Shown here piece after piece: positions 51,673 through 60,634 of a stretch of 64,000 nucleotides of DNA. The stretch's first letter is position 1. Each line of letters starts with the position of its first letter. Under the pieces are notes generated by a model that ran no database searches, was not told the origin of the DNA, and was given only the letters and a program-made list of their open reading frames with translations. Origin of the DNA: Paenibacillus albidus. GTDB taxonomy: Bacteria; Bacillota; Bacilli; Paenibacillales; Paenibacillaceae. The position numbers were made by a program, and so were the translations under genes. The stretch is from assembly GCF_014644435.1 (NCBI RefSeq), contig NZ_BMKR01000001.1:310001-374000 (forward strand), given 5' to 3'.

Positions 51673-51897
51673 GATACCGTCCTCCCCCTCTCGAATCTGC
51701 CTTTATAAAAGCCGCTTGCCGCCGGAATCTTGTACTACAAATATTACAAACCTGTTTCATTAAAAAATCTCTTTAAATAATAAGATATTTTAATGGCTGT
51801 GTCACTCTTTTTCAAAAATTAATAGATCAGACTGGAACCTTCTGCTAAACTATACAAGACAAATAAAACGTTACACCACGATATCGGAGGAAATAAA

Positions 51898-52665
51898 ATG
51901 AAGAAAATAACACGTACGCTCCTTGCTGCAACTGCAGCAATAACCCTAACAGGAGGTTTATGGAGTGTACCTGCGGGGGCAGCGGCTCCCAACTGGAAAG
52001 CTTCCTATAAGGAATATATTAAGCAAATGATGAAATCCGATAATGGGCATCTCAACTCGCAAGATGCTGAAGTGGTCCTGATCGATCTGAACCGGGATGG
52101 CATTCCGGAGCTTATTGCCGGGGAGAGTTATCGAACGGTCAACACCGTTGTAGCAGCCGTAACCTTCCGTAACGGTAAAGTAGTAAAGCTCCAGCAATCT
52201 GGAGATGGGCAAGGCGAAGAAAGTCCGATCAACTTCAATCTTGGCATGAGCGCTTTTTCCGTAAAATCGAATAACCTTAAATTATACAAAATCAGCAAAA
52301 CCGGGGAATACATATATATCGGTGAGGACGGCGGCAGCAGCGCAATCAGCTGGTCGGGAGGTGACTATGCGATTCGTATGAATGGAACGAGTCTGCTTTC
52401 CACAGAAATCAGCACCTTCAGCGGCAGTGATGATGAAGGCAACGAATATGAGAATTACAGCTTCAATAAAAAGGCCGTCTCGAAAAAGGATTATGACCGG
52501 CTGCAAAAAACTTATTATGCCAAAATGAAGGAAGTCAAAAGTGGAGCCGTGTCGGTGAGGCCGCAAGATTTATACGATTTTGAACAGGAGAAAGCCAATG
52601 TTGCCGGAATAGAGCGCTTCTTAAACAGCTTTAAGCCAATATCAACTGCCGGGCAGAAAAAATAG
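51898..52665 (+). CDS. Secreted protein with EF-hand-like loop, unknown function
   Basis: A 255-residue protein with a classical signal peptide (MKKITRTLLAATAAITLTGG, cleavage after PAGAAA). The motif VVLIDLNRDGIPELIAGE (about 59-76) resembles the calcium-binding DxNxDGxxEL loop common in secreted Firmicutes proteins. The rest is predicted beta-rich, with YTKTGE-like strands. ATG at 51898 follows ATCGGAGGAAATAAA. No recognised enzyme motif, and no operon partner. Confidence 0.8.
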   Translation: MKKITRTLLAATAAITLTGGLWSVPAGAAAPNWKASYKEYIKQMMKSDNGHLNSQDAEVVLIDLNRDGIPELIAGESYRTVNTVVAAVTFRNGKVVKLQQSGDGQGEESPINFNLGMSAFSVKSNNLKLYKISKTGEYIYIGEDGGSSAISWSGGDYAIRMNGTSLLSTEISTFSGSDDEGNEYENYSFNKKAVSKKDYDRLQKTYYAKMKEVKSGAVSVRPQDLYDFEQEKANVAGIERFLNSFKPISTAGQKK

Positions 52666-53087
52666 GAAGTAACGTTTAAATCTATACAAGTAGAACAAAA
52701 GAAATGCCTAATCAGCATAAGCGTAACTGCGCTGAATGTTTGGACTTCCGGCCGCTGTTTCCGGTACAATCTTTAGTTCATGATATATATATCAAATCCA
52801 TAATCAGCGGTTGACTTGGTCCCGGCAACCACTCGAAACCGGGACCGACTGTGCAAGGAAGCTGGACTCAGGGGATCTTATTTGAGGCAACGAAGGGGGT
52901 TGTCCTTTTATACGGACACAGGTGCTCTTATTGTATGATCTCTAGCCCAAAACGAGGATCAATGGATCATTTAGCGGCTCCTCAGTCCGTTCGACCAGAA
53001 AAATGAGCTGATTTCGCGAAATAACGTTTCTCCGGTCAGTTAAGTCTGTCAACCGCTTATTTTGACGTAGAGCCTGATATATAGCCT
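52666..53087. other. Long gap with shared repeat and no gene
   Basis: Contains the second copy of the 26-bp repeat and then about 300 bp of non-coding sequence with several stops in every frame. Nothing else recognised. Confidence 0.6.
52734..52759 (+). repeat. 26-bp intergenic repeat, copy 2
   Basis: Identical to 41489-41514 and in the same orientation. Confidence 0.8.
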
Positions 53088-53132
53088 AAAAAGCGTATAA
53101 AACCGCTTGTAAATTCAAGCAGTCTTATACGC
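53088..53132 (-). terminator. Terminator of the nucleoside operon
   Basis: GCGTATAA pairs with TTATACGC and CCGCTTG with CAAGCAG; TTTTTAGG follows on the minus strand. Confidence 0.85.
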
Positions 53133-53154
53133 CTCATAGTATATCCTGTTATTG

Positions 53155-54540
53155 TTATCCTTCTCCACGCAGCTTTAAGAACACCTGGTAGCTCCGCTCC
53201 GCGCAGGCCGAGATCGGCACCGGATCAAAGCCGATCAGGTCGGCGTAGAGCGTATCATTTAACGGCGCCGTCCACTGCTCAGGTAGAAGTGCCGCTCCAA
53301 GCTTTGCACCCATAATGGAGCCGACGGTTGCTCCATTGCAATCCGTATCCATACCTGCGTAGACGGAAGTGACCACTGCTTTTTCGAAATCATCTCCGCC
53401 ATAGATCAGGGAAGCCGCCACTATGGCTGCATTATTGTTGGTGTGCACGGGGTCCAAATGGCTGAACGTATCCCAAAGCTTGCTCACCAGCTCCCGTTCG
53501 CTTCTCGCCTCCCGGGCAATTTCCATCCCGCGCTGCACATCGGCAGCCAGCCGGCTCGTCTGCGGAATCTCGCTGAGCCCGATCTGGATGATCCGCTCAT
53601 TGTCGCTCTCGGCGAAAGCCGCTGCGATCATCGCCGCGTTGAACATCTCCCCATAGATCCCATTTTTCACATGGGAGAATGAAGCATCCCGCCAGCCCAG
53701 CTCCGCCGCCAGCTCCGGATGTCCGGCCACACCGTAGGCCAGCCCATCCGCACGGATGGCCGCGCCGATCCATTCACGGTACGGATTCAGGTGCATCCGC
53801 ACCCGCTCCTGCCGCTGTCCCCAATCCGCCGGCTTCTCCCCATGCAGATGGGAAGTTTCCTGCGCGAAGTTCAGGTACGCCTGCGTCTCTGCCGTGCAGA
53901 CCTGACTGTAGGTTAAGCGGCTGTGCCACAGCTTCCCGATATCCCAGGAATCCCAGTCCAGCCCCTTCTGCTCCAGCAGCAGCAGACCCAGCAGCGTGTA
54001 GCGAAGATCGTCATCGCTCTCCATGAAGTTAATCTTCTCACGCGTACTCGTGAAGGACCAATCACTTAGGCCCAATCCATACTCTGTCTCTGCCCGCGAA
54101 TGTTCCGGGGTATAACCTTTAATCGGCCAAGCATCGGCACCCCGGAACCACAGCTCAATGTTCTCCCAGCCGGGACGGCCGTCTTTGCCATAGAGATAGT
54201 CCCAATATTCCAGCGGCTTGCCTAACGCGCAGCCTACGCTGCGTCCCAGCCAGGCCCCGTAGAACTTGTCCCGCCACTGTGTTTCGCTCCATGACGGCTG
54301 CAGCTTGCGCGGCCCCTCCGGGCGCAGACTGCGGATGTCCGCAAGCCCGGACGGCTCCTGATAAGGGAAATCGTCTGCTACCGTAAGCTCCATCAGCTCT
54401 TGGTAGACCAACATCAGCTGTACCTCGTCATCACCCGCAGCCGCCAGCTTATCCGCGAACCCGTCCGTGCGGCAGCCTTCTTCACCTCGCTGGATCATCT
54501 CCAGCCGTACGGTTTCCTGAAGTCTTTCCCAGCCTGCCAT
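53155..54540 (-). CDS. ADP-ribosylglycohydrolase family protein in the nucleoside operon
   Basis: A 461-residue protein. A helical N-terminal extension of about 90 residues precedes the hydrolase fold: FYGAWLGRSVGCALGKPLE (93-111), first metal motif ESDDDLRY (Asp176-Asp178) and second AGMDTDCNGA (Asp398, Asp400), so the metal site is complete. It follows the nucleoside hydrolase gene by 3 bp as last gene of the nup operon, which points to cleavage of a ribosyl-linked small molecule (ADP-ribose-like or nucleoside-like) rather than protein de-modification. It is distinct from the 633-residue family member at 15648. Confidence 0.88.
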   Translation of the reverse strand: MAGWERLQETVRLEMIQRGEEGCRTDGFADKLAAAGDDEVQLMLVYQELMELTVADDFPYQEPSGLADIRSLRPEGPRKLQPSWSETQWRDKFYGAWLGRSVGCALGKPLEYWDYLYGKDGRPGWENIELWFRGADAWPIKGYTPEHSRAETEYGLGLSDWSFTSTREKINFMESDDDLRYTLLGLLLLEQKGLDWDSWDIGKLWHSRLTYSQVCTAETQAYLNFAQETSHLHGEKPADWGQRQERVRMHLNPYREWIGAAIRADGLAYGVAGHPELAAELGWRDASFSHVKNGIYGEMFNAAMIAAAFAESDNERIIQIGLSEIPQTSRLAADVQRGMEIAREARSERELVSKLWDTFSHLDPVHTNNNAAIVAASLIYGGDDFEKAVVTSVYAGMDTDCNGATVGSIMGAKLGAALLPEQWTAPLNDTLYADLIGFDPVPISACAERSYQVFLKLRGEG

Positions 54541-54543
54541 CGA

Positions 54544-55497
54544 TTAGTCCCCTTGAACCGGGAGCTGTTCCCGGTCGAGCCGTTCCAGTGCATCGAACAG
54601 CAGCTTCATGAACGCTTCACGGTCGACACCCAGCAGCACTTCCGTATTCGCAGGATGATCCGGTTTCTTTCTCCGGTCAGCCACGGTCATTCCCCGCGTC
54701 AGCTTGCCTTCAGTCTCCACGGTAACGTATAACTGTTCCGATTCAAACAGTTCGGGGTGCAGCAGCCACATAATCGCGCAGGGATCATGCAGCGCACTGC
54801 CGACATAGCCCATTTTTTTACCATAGATGGAATAGAAATCAAGCAGCTCGCCAACCATGACCGAGACGGGGCCACGCTGCTTCAGCTCCAGAATCTCCTC
54901 TTCAAAAATAGCCGCCTTGTCTGTCACATCCAAACCGCTCATGACAATGGGAATACCGGATTCAAATACAATGCGGGCCGCTTCCGGGTCCACATAGATA
55001 TTGAACTCAGCGGTTGTGGTCACATTGCCGTACGCCAATCCGCCGCCCATCAGTGAAATCTTCTCAATTTTGTCCTTTACCTCCGGATAGGCCGTAAGCA
55101 GCAAGGCGATATTGGTTAGCGGTGCCGTCGGCACAAGCGTAATCTTCTCTTCAGAAGCCCGGATCAATTCAAGCATGAACTCGACGGCGCCCTGCTCCAC
55201 AGGCTTAAATTTGCTTGGCGGCAGTAGCGGCCCGTCCATACCGGATTCCCCGTGTGCTACTTCACCCGTAACCAGCTTGCCAAGCAGCGGCGCGGCCGCT
55301 CCTTTGGCTACCGGAATATCCGCATTCACGAAACTGAGCACCTTCAGTGCGTTGTCCGTAATTTTATCGAGAATCTGGTTGCCTCCAACCGTTGTAATTC
55401 CCCGGATCTCCAGCTGCTCAGGATGTGCAAGCGCCAGAAGGATGGCAATCGCGTCATCATGCCCCGGATCACAATCAATAATGATAGGTGTAGCCAT
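54544..55497 (-). CDS. Nucleoside hydrolase (IUNH family)
   Basis: A 317-residue enzyme that splits nucleosides to base and ribose. The calcium motif is IIDCDPGHDDAIAI (Asp10, Asp14, Asp15), then TTVGGNQ, the substrate segment PLTNIALLL and LMGGGLAYGNVTTTAEFNIY with the C-terminal calcium ligand near HDPCAIMWLL. It is encoded between the nucleoside permease genes and the ADP-ribosylglycohydrolase gene. Base specificity cannot be read from the sequence. Confidence 0.93.
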   Translation of the reverse strand: MATPIIIDCDPGHDDAIAILLALAHPEQLEIRGITTVGGNQILDKITDNALKVLSFVNADIPVAKGAAAPLLGKLVTGEVAHGESGMDGPLLPPSKFKPVEQGAVEFMLELIRASEEKITLVPTAPLTNIALLLTAYPEVKDKIEKISLMGGGLAYGNVTTTAEFNIYVDPEAARIVFESGIPIVMSGLDVTDKAAIFEEEILELKQRGPVSVMVGELLDFYSIYGKKMGYVGSALHDPCAIMWLLHPELFESEQLYVTVETEGKLTRGMTVADRRKKPDHPANTEVLLGVDREAFMKLLFDALERLDREQLPVQGD

Positions 55498-55557
55498 AGT
55501 TGTCTCGCTCCTCCATGTGTATATCTATCCATTGCGGTCCCCTGTACTCTGTAAAGT

Positions 55558-56496
55558 CTATTTTGTCAGCGGAGCTTTAAGTTTTCTGTTCTTTTTCCTG
55601 GTCTCGGATACGGCGTAAATAATCAGTCCGATGACCGTTGCTACATATGGCAGCGTGGCAATCAGCTCCGCAGGAATCTTCAGAACCTGCAGCGCGTTGG
55701 AGAGCGCATCCGCCGCACCGAACAGCAGCGAAGTCAACGCCGTACCTACGGTCGTGCTTCGGCCCATCGATTCAGCCGCAATGGCAATCCAGCCCCGTCC
55801 GGCGATCATATCGCGGGTGAACAACGACAGGTAACCCATCGACATATAGGCCCCGCCAAGACTGGCAAAAAATCCGCTCAGCAGCAGCGCGGTATATTGG
55901 ATTTTGACCACACTTACCCCTACGGACTGGGCCGCATGCGGATTCTCCCCCACCGAACGAATGCGCAATCCGAGCGGCGTACGGTTCAGCAGATAGTACA
56001 CCACAAACACGGCCAGGATCGAGAGATAGGTTAGAATATGATGTCCCGACAGAATCGGGCCCAGCACGGGGATGTCTTTCAGAAGCGGAATGTCCACACT
56101 GGGCAGCACTTTGCTGGCCAAAGATGTGGAGGACCCCTTGTCTCCGCTAAGCAGATAGAGAATAAAAACCGTACCTCCGGAAGCGAACATATTAATCGCC
56201 ACACCGCCGAGAATAATATGCGTCTTGAACTTCAAGGTGAAAAAAGCCAAGATTCCGGCGATTAATGTCCCGGACAACACTGCCCCCAGCAACCCTACCC
56301 ATGCGCTTTGTGTAGAAGCACTCACGATTACCCCGGCCAAAGCCGAAACAAGCATGATGCCTTCCATCCCGATATTAATGATGCCTGCCCGATTGGAGAT
56401 CAGTGCACCCAGCGCCGCGAACAGAATGGGTGTCGTCACCCGGAGCAGTGAAAACGCAAAGTCCGTTGTGAAAATGACATTCAACAAACTGTTCAT
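55558..56496 (-). CDS. nupQ: Nucleoside ABC transporter permease (NupQ-like)
   Basis: A 312-residue permease with eight or more helices. It opens LRVTTPILFAALGALISNRA and IINIGMEGIMLVSALAGVIV, a hallmark of the BMP-linked nucleoside transporters, and contains GLRIRSVGENPHAAQSVGVS, the loop facing the ATPase. Start overlaps the stop of the partner permease by 4 bp. A 60-bp gap precedes the nucleoside hydrolase gene. Confidence 0.9.
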   Translation of the reverse strand: MNSLLNVIFTTDFAFSLLRVTTPILFAALGALISNRAGIINIGMEGIMLVSALAGVIVSASTQSAWVGLLGAVLSGTLIAGILAFFTLKFKTHIILGGVAINMFASGGTVFILYLLSGDKGSSTSLASKVLPSVDIPLLKDIPVLGPILSGHHILTYLSILAVFVVYYLLNRTPLGLRIRSVGENPHAAQSVGVSVVKIQYTALLLSGFFASLGGAYMSMGYLSLFTRDMIAGRGWIAIAAESMGRSTTVGTALTSLLFGAADALSNALQVLKIPAELIATLPYVATVIGLIIYAVSETRKKNRKLKAPLTK

Positions 56497-57539
56497 GCGT
56501 TTTTCGCCTCCTTCAGCAGCATCCGGTTCTTCCAGAACTTCAGGAACTGCTCAGCCGAGATCAGCAGAATAATAACCGCCTGGATAATCGAGATCATCTC
56601 GGAAGGCACATCGGACAGCCGGGCCATCAGGTCGGCACCTATGCGGATATACGCCAGGAACAAAGCGGATGCGATAACGGACAGCGGGTTATTTTTGGCC
56701 AGCATAGCTACTAAGGCCCCATCCAGCCCGTACCCCGGCAGCGAGGTCCATTGGAAACGGTTATACATCCCCAGCACCTCAACCGAACCGCCCATCCCGG
56801 CAATAAACCCGGCAATCAGGTGAACCAGAATTATTACTTTGGCTGTCTTCATACCCGAGTAGCGGGCAAACTCCCGGTTTACCCCGGTCATGCGCAGCTC
56901 ATAACCCCATTTGGTTTTGTAGAGGAACAAGTGGGCTGCCACGATCAGCACCAGAACGATAATCAATCCCGTATGAATACGTGTGCCTTGAAAAATCTTG
57001 CTAAGCTGTGCCGTCTTCTCGAACTTATAAGAGACATTGGCAAACGCCTTGGCGTCGCGTAAATGATAGTTAAGCAGATAGAGTCCGATCCCGAACAATA
57101 TATTATTGAACATTAAGGATGTGACAAGCTCATTGGCATTCCATTTGGCCTTCAGTATACCGGGTATGGCTGACAAAAGTGCGCCCACAATAGAGCCTGC
57201 CAGAATGGCTACTACAGGATGCAGAGATCCGCTCAGGGTTAGATGAATGGCCAATACCGAAGTGACTACTCCGGAGAAATAAAAGATCCCTTCTGCACCC
57301 AGGTTGAACATGTTCGCCCGGAACAGCAGCGATACGGCCAGGCCTGTGAACATCAGCGGGATGGCCATTTCAATCACATTCCCGATATGTGCTTTGGAGT
57401 TAAGCGGCTCCAGCAGAAAGATGCCAATCGTCTTCACCGGATGATCGCTCACCAGTGAGATGATCAGGAAAGCAATGGCCAAAGCGATGAGAATGACCGC
57501 CGTCGTCCGGATAATTTCGAAATATTTTACTTTAAACAT
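56493..57539 (-). CDS. nupP: Nucleoside ABC transporter permease (NupP-like)
   Basis: A 348-residue membrane subunit. Family marks are FNLGAEGIFYFSGVVTSVLA and WGYELRMTGVNREFARYSGM, followed by GGSVEVLGMYNRFQW. Overlaps the ATPase gene by 8 bp and the second permease by 4 bp, so all are translationally coupled. Confidence 0.9.
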   Translation of the reverse strand: MFKVKYFEIIRTTAVILIALAIAFLIISLVSDHPVKTIGIFLLEPLNSKAHIGNVIEMAIPLMFTGLAVSLLFRANMFNLGAEGIFYFSGVVTSVLAIHLTLSGSLHPVVAILAGSIVGALLSAIPGILKAKWNANELVTSLMFNNILFGIGLYLLNYHLRDAKAFANVSYKFEKTAQLSKIFQGTRIHTGLIIVLVLIVAAHLFLYKTKWGYELRMTGVNREFARYSGMKTAKVIILVHLIAGFIAGMGGSVEVLGMYNRFQWTSLPGYGLDGALVAMLAKNNPLSVIASALFLAYIRIGADLMARLSDVPSEMISIIQAVIILLISAEQFLKFWKNRMLLKEAKNA

Positions 57540-59094
57540 GGTTTATGGCCCTCCCGGTTTGCCTTTCGTCCTGCCGGTTGATGCCCAGCATGTAAAGACC
57601 CAGCTCCTCTTCGCTGACTTTGGAAGGCTCCTCAAAGTAGGCAACGATTTGCCCCTCATACATGACAAGCAAAGTGTCACTGATCTCCAGAATTTCGTTC
57701 AAATCCGCCGAGACAAGCAAAACAGCACAATTCTCCGAACGCAGCTCCAGCAGCTTCTGGTGAATGAACTGGGCTGCGCCGATATCCACGCCCCGGGTGG
57801 GCTGCTCGGCAATCAGCAGCTGTGGTCCTGTAGAGCATTCACGGGCCACCACCACCTTCTGCATATTGCCTCCGGAGAGCATCCCAATCGGCTGCGCCGG
57901 ACCGGAACAACGTACCCTGAATTCCTCTACCAGCGAAGCGGCCAGGCTGGCAATCCGTGAGCCGTTCAGAAACACACCTTTGTTCATATCTTTGGAGCGG
58001 TAGCGTGTAGAGATCAGATTATCGGAAATGCTGGCCTCTCCCGCAGACCCTTGACGCATCCGGTCTTCGGGAATATAGGAAACCCCCAGCTTGCGGATCC
58101 CCAGAATATCCGCTTCCCGGATATCCGTACCGTTCACCTGTACCGTCCCGCTGCTGGAGACGCCGTGCAGGCCGCCGGTCAGAGCTTCAATCAGTTGAGT
58201 CTGCCCGTTGCCCTCGACTCCGGCGATCCCTACAATCTGGCCTTGCCGTACCGAAAAGCTGATCTTCGACAGCAGCGCTTTGCCTTGCGGATCATTCACT
58301 TCAAGCTGATCCACCGTGAGCACCGGTTTGCCGTAAGCCATCTGGTCCTTGTCATATTTAAGAACAACATCCCGGCCTACCATCAGACGCGAGATTTCCT
58401 GCTCACTTACATCTCTCGTCTCGAAGACACCCTCGCTGCCTCCGCCGCGCATAATGGTAATCCGGTCGCAAATGGCTTTGACTTCTTTTAATTTGTGCGA
58501 GATAAAGACGATGGTATGTCCTTGCTCCCTAAGCTGCTTCAGCTCGCGGAACAACTCTTCCGTTTCCTGTGGAGTCAGCACAGCCGTAGGCTCGTCCAGG
58601 ATCAGGATTTTCGCCCCGCGCAGCAACGCTTTGAGGATCTCCACCTTCTGCTTCATGCCGACTGTAAGGTCCTCGACTTTAGCCTTGGGATTAACGGCCA
58701 GATTGTATTTCCGCGCCGTTTCTTCAGTCATGCGCACAGCTTCGGCATAATTAATGCCTACCCCTTTGCGGGGTTCCATGCCCAGCACCATATTCTCTGC
58801 AACTGTAAAAGAAGGAACCAGCATGAAATGCTGATGGACCATGCCGATCCCCCGGTCAATGGCGTCCTGGGGCGATTGCAGCTTCACTTTTTCACCTTTG
58901 ATCACTATCTCTCCGTCACTGGGCTCTTCCATGCCGAACATGATCTTCATCAGCGTCGATTTTCCGGCACCGTTCTCTCCGGCAATCGCATGAATCTCGC
59001 CTTCACGCAAAGAAAAATGAACGTCTTTATTTGCAACGACGCCATTGGGGTACACTTTGGTAATCCCCCGCATTTCCAGCAGAGCGGTTTGCAT
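57532..59094 (-). CDS. nupO: Nucleoside ABC transporter ATPase, two domains (NupO-like)
   Basis: A 520-residue tandem ATPase. Domain 1: Walker A GENGAGKST (about 39-47), signature LTVGMKQKVEILKAL, Walker B ILILDEPTAVL. Domain 2 has a degenerate Walker A (GVEGNGQTQ) as usual in this family, signature LSGGNMQKVVVARE and LIAEQPTRGVDIG. It energises guanosine/purine nucleoside uptake with the two permeases. ATG at 59094. Confidence 0.92.
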   Translation of the reverse strand: MQTALLEMRGITKVYPNGVVANKDVHFSLREGEIHAIAGENGAGKSTLMKIMFGMEEPSDGEIVIKGEKVKLQSPQDAIDRGIGMVHQHFMLVPSFTVAENMVLGMEPRKGVGINYAEAVRMTEETARKYNLAVNPKAKVEDLTVGMKQKVEILKALLRGAKILILDEPTAVLTPQETEELFRELKQLREQGHTIVFISHKLKEVKAICDRITIMRGGGSEGVFETRDVSEQEISRLMVGRDVVLKYDKDQMAYGKPVLTVDQLEVNDPQGKALLSKISFSVRQGQIVGIAGVEGNGQTQLIEALTGGLHGVSSSGTVQVNGTDIREADILGIRKLGVSYIPEDRMRQGSAGEASISDNLISTRYRSKDMNKGVFLNGSRIASLAASLVEEFRVRCSGPAQPIGMLSGGNMQKVVVARECSTGPQLLIAEQPTRGVDIGAAQFIHQKLLELRSENCAVLLVSADLNEILEISDTLLVMYEGQIVAYFEEPSKVSEEELGLYMLGINRQDERQTGRAINHV

Positions 59095-59127
59095 CAGTCT
59101 TCAGCGCCTTTCACTTGGAGGTCTGCA

Positions 59128-59180
59128 ACAACAGACAGTTGGAATCCGTTCCCTGAAGATGGACCCCAACTGTAGTTGTA
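59128..59180 (-). terminator. Intercistronic hairpin after the nucleoside-binding protein gene
   Basis: ACAGTTGG pairs with CCAACTGT with extra ACAAC/GTTGT pairing at the base. There is no good T tract, so it probably stabilises the upstream lipoprotein message and lowers expression of the ATPase. Confidence 0.6.
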
Positions 59181-59189
59181 TTTGTTCAA

Positions 59190-60323
59190 TTAAGGCTTAA
59201 CAGCATTACGGATCGCTTCTACTTCCGAGGTCTCCATGCCCATTGCATTATCAACAGTAACTTCTTTATTAATCAGCTTTTGCTTCACTTCTTCTACCTT
59301 GGCTTGCAGATCGGCAGGGAACACATCTTTGTAGATATCATTTTCCGCAATACCCACACCTTCTTCTACAAAACCAAGCACATCACGTTTGCCCATTTCA
59401 AGTGTGCCGTCCTGGATTTTGGTGACCGCCCCCAGAATTGCACTGTCGATCTTCTTGATGGCCGAAGTGACGATCAGGTTTGCTTTTTCAGGATCGGTAT
59501 CCTTAAGCAGTGCAGCCTGGTCGGAATCGACGCCGATGGCATATTGAGTTTTTTCCTTCGCGGCATCAAAGATCCCAAGTCCGGTTCCGCCGGCAACGTT
59601 AAAAATAACATCCACGCCAGAGTTGTATTGAATCAGCGATAATTCTTTGCCTTTGGCCGGGTTCACGAAGTCGCCTGCATAAGAAACAGCCACCTTTACA
59701 TCCGGATCAACATATTGGGCACCCTGAATGTATCCTACAAGAAAGGCGTTGATCCCAGGGATGTCCATACCGCCTACAAAGCCGATTACATTCTCAGGAT
59801 TCGCATTAGGCATGTCCGATTTTGTTGCCAACGCCGCTACGGCACCCGCAAGAAAAGAGACTTCATTCGTCGAGTAGGACATGTTGTACATATTGGCCGG
59901 GGCTTCTTCAATATCGGTATCGTAGTTGATGAACTTTTTGTCCGGATTGGCTTCAGCCGTTGCATTGAACATCTCGGTAATTTCCGATCCGCCGGAGATA
60001 ATAACATCCCATTCTTCAGCGGCAATATCGTTAAAAGTAGGCTCCCACTTCGTTTTGTCGGTGCCCATCTCTACAACTTTTGTCTCTGCTCCCAGTTCCG
60101 CTTTCACCTTCTGGAGACCGTTGTTGGCTGCATCGAAAAAGGATTTGTCGCCAAGGGTCCCGGGAATCAGCAATACGACCTTCAGCTTGCCTTCGGCACT
60201 TCCCTCTTCTGCAGTGTTTGTTCCGCTGTTCGTGCCGGTGCTGTTATTGGATGAATTGCTCCCACATGCGGTTACCAGTACCATTACTGCCACTAACAAC
60301 AAAACCAGAACATTCTTTTTCAT
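59190..60323 (-). CDS. nupN: BMP-family nucleoside-binding lipoprotein (NupN-like)
   Basis: A 377-residue lipoprotein: lipobox VTAC (Cys20), Ser/Asn/Thr-rich linker to about 45, then LKVVLLIPGTLGDKSFFDAA, IISGGSEITEMFNATAEANP, VIGFVGGMDIPGINAFLVGY and IFNVAGGTGLGIFDAAKE, all diagnostic of the basic-membrane-protein/nucleoside-binding family. First gene of the operon. ATG at 60323 (MKKNVLVLLL); the frame continues 48 codons upstream without signal-peptide character. The roughly 310-bp leader shows no purine riboswitch. Confidence 0.9.
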   Translation of the reverse strand: MKKNVLVLLLVAVMVLVTACGSNSSNNSTGTNSGTNTAEEGSAEGKLKVVLLIPGTLGDKSFFDAANNGLQKVKAELGAETKVVEMGTDKTKWEPTFNDIAAEEWDVIISGGSEITEMFNATAEANPDKKFINYDTDIEEAPANMYNMSYSTNEVSFLAGAVAALATKSDMPNANPENVIGFVGGMDIPGINAFLVGYIQGAQYVDPDVKVAVSYAGDFVNPAKGKELSLIQYNSGVDVIFNVAGGTGLGIFDAAKEKTQYAIGVDSDQAALLKDTDPEKANLIVTSAIKKIDSAILGAVTKIQDGTLEMGKRDVLGFVEEGVGIAENDIYKDVFPADLQAKVEEVKQKLINKEVTVDNAMGMETSEVEAIRNAVKP

Positions 60324-60634
60324 TTCCCTGTCACACCCCTGTTTGTAGTTGGTCAATCCTGAGACAATTGCATGATTTACGCCAGGTATCCGAACGGCCT
60401 CCAAAGAAAACAAAATGATAAGGCCTATGAAATTTACAGCTTTTCTTTCAAAAACGTACATTTTCATGTTACATTTGCTTGAAAACCGGTCAATTTCCGA
60501 ACGAGATGGCCAGTCAGGTTGTTAATCTTCCGGTTAATTGATAAGATCATAACAAATATCACTGCAAAAAATTATATACTTTCGGTCATATTTTTGTACG
60601 ATTTGGCTAAAAGATAAAATGATGGAGGGTCATC
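60324..60634. other. Divergent regulatory gap between nupN and an AraC gene
   Basis: AT-rich and without a gene. It must hold both promoters; no clear operator or riboswitch was found by eye. Confidence 0.55.

Noticed and set aside
51673..51897. S-box (SAM) riboswitch or T-box upstream of metN
   Set aside because: The 220-bp upstream region is AT-rich and lacks the conserved S-box and T-box sequence blocks.
60324..60634. Purine riboswitch in the nupN leader
   Set aside because: The conserved loop and junction motifs are not present on the minus strand.
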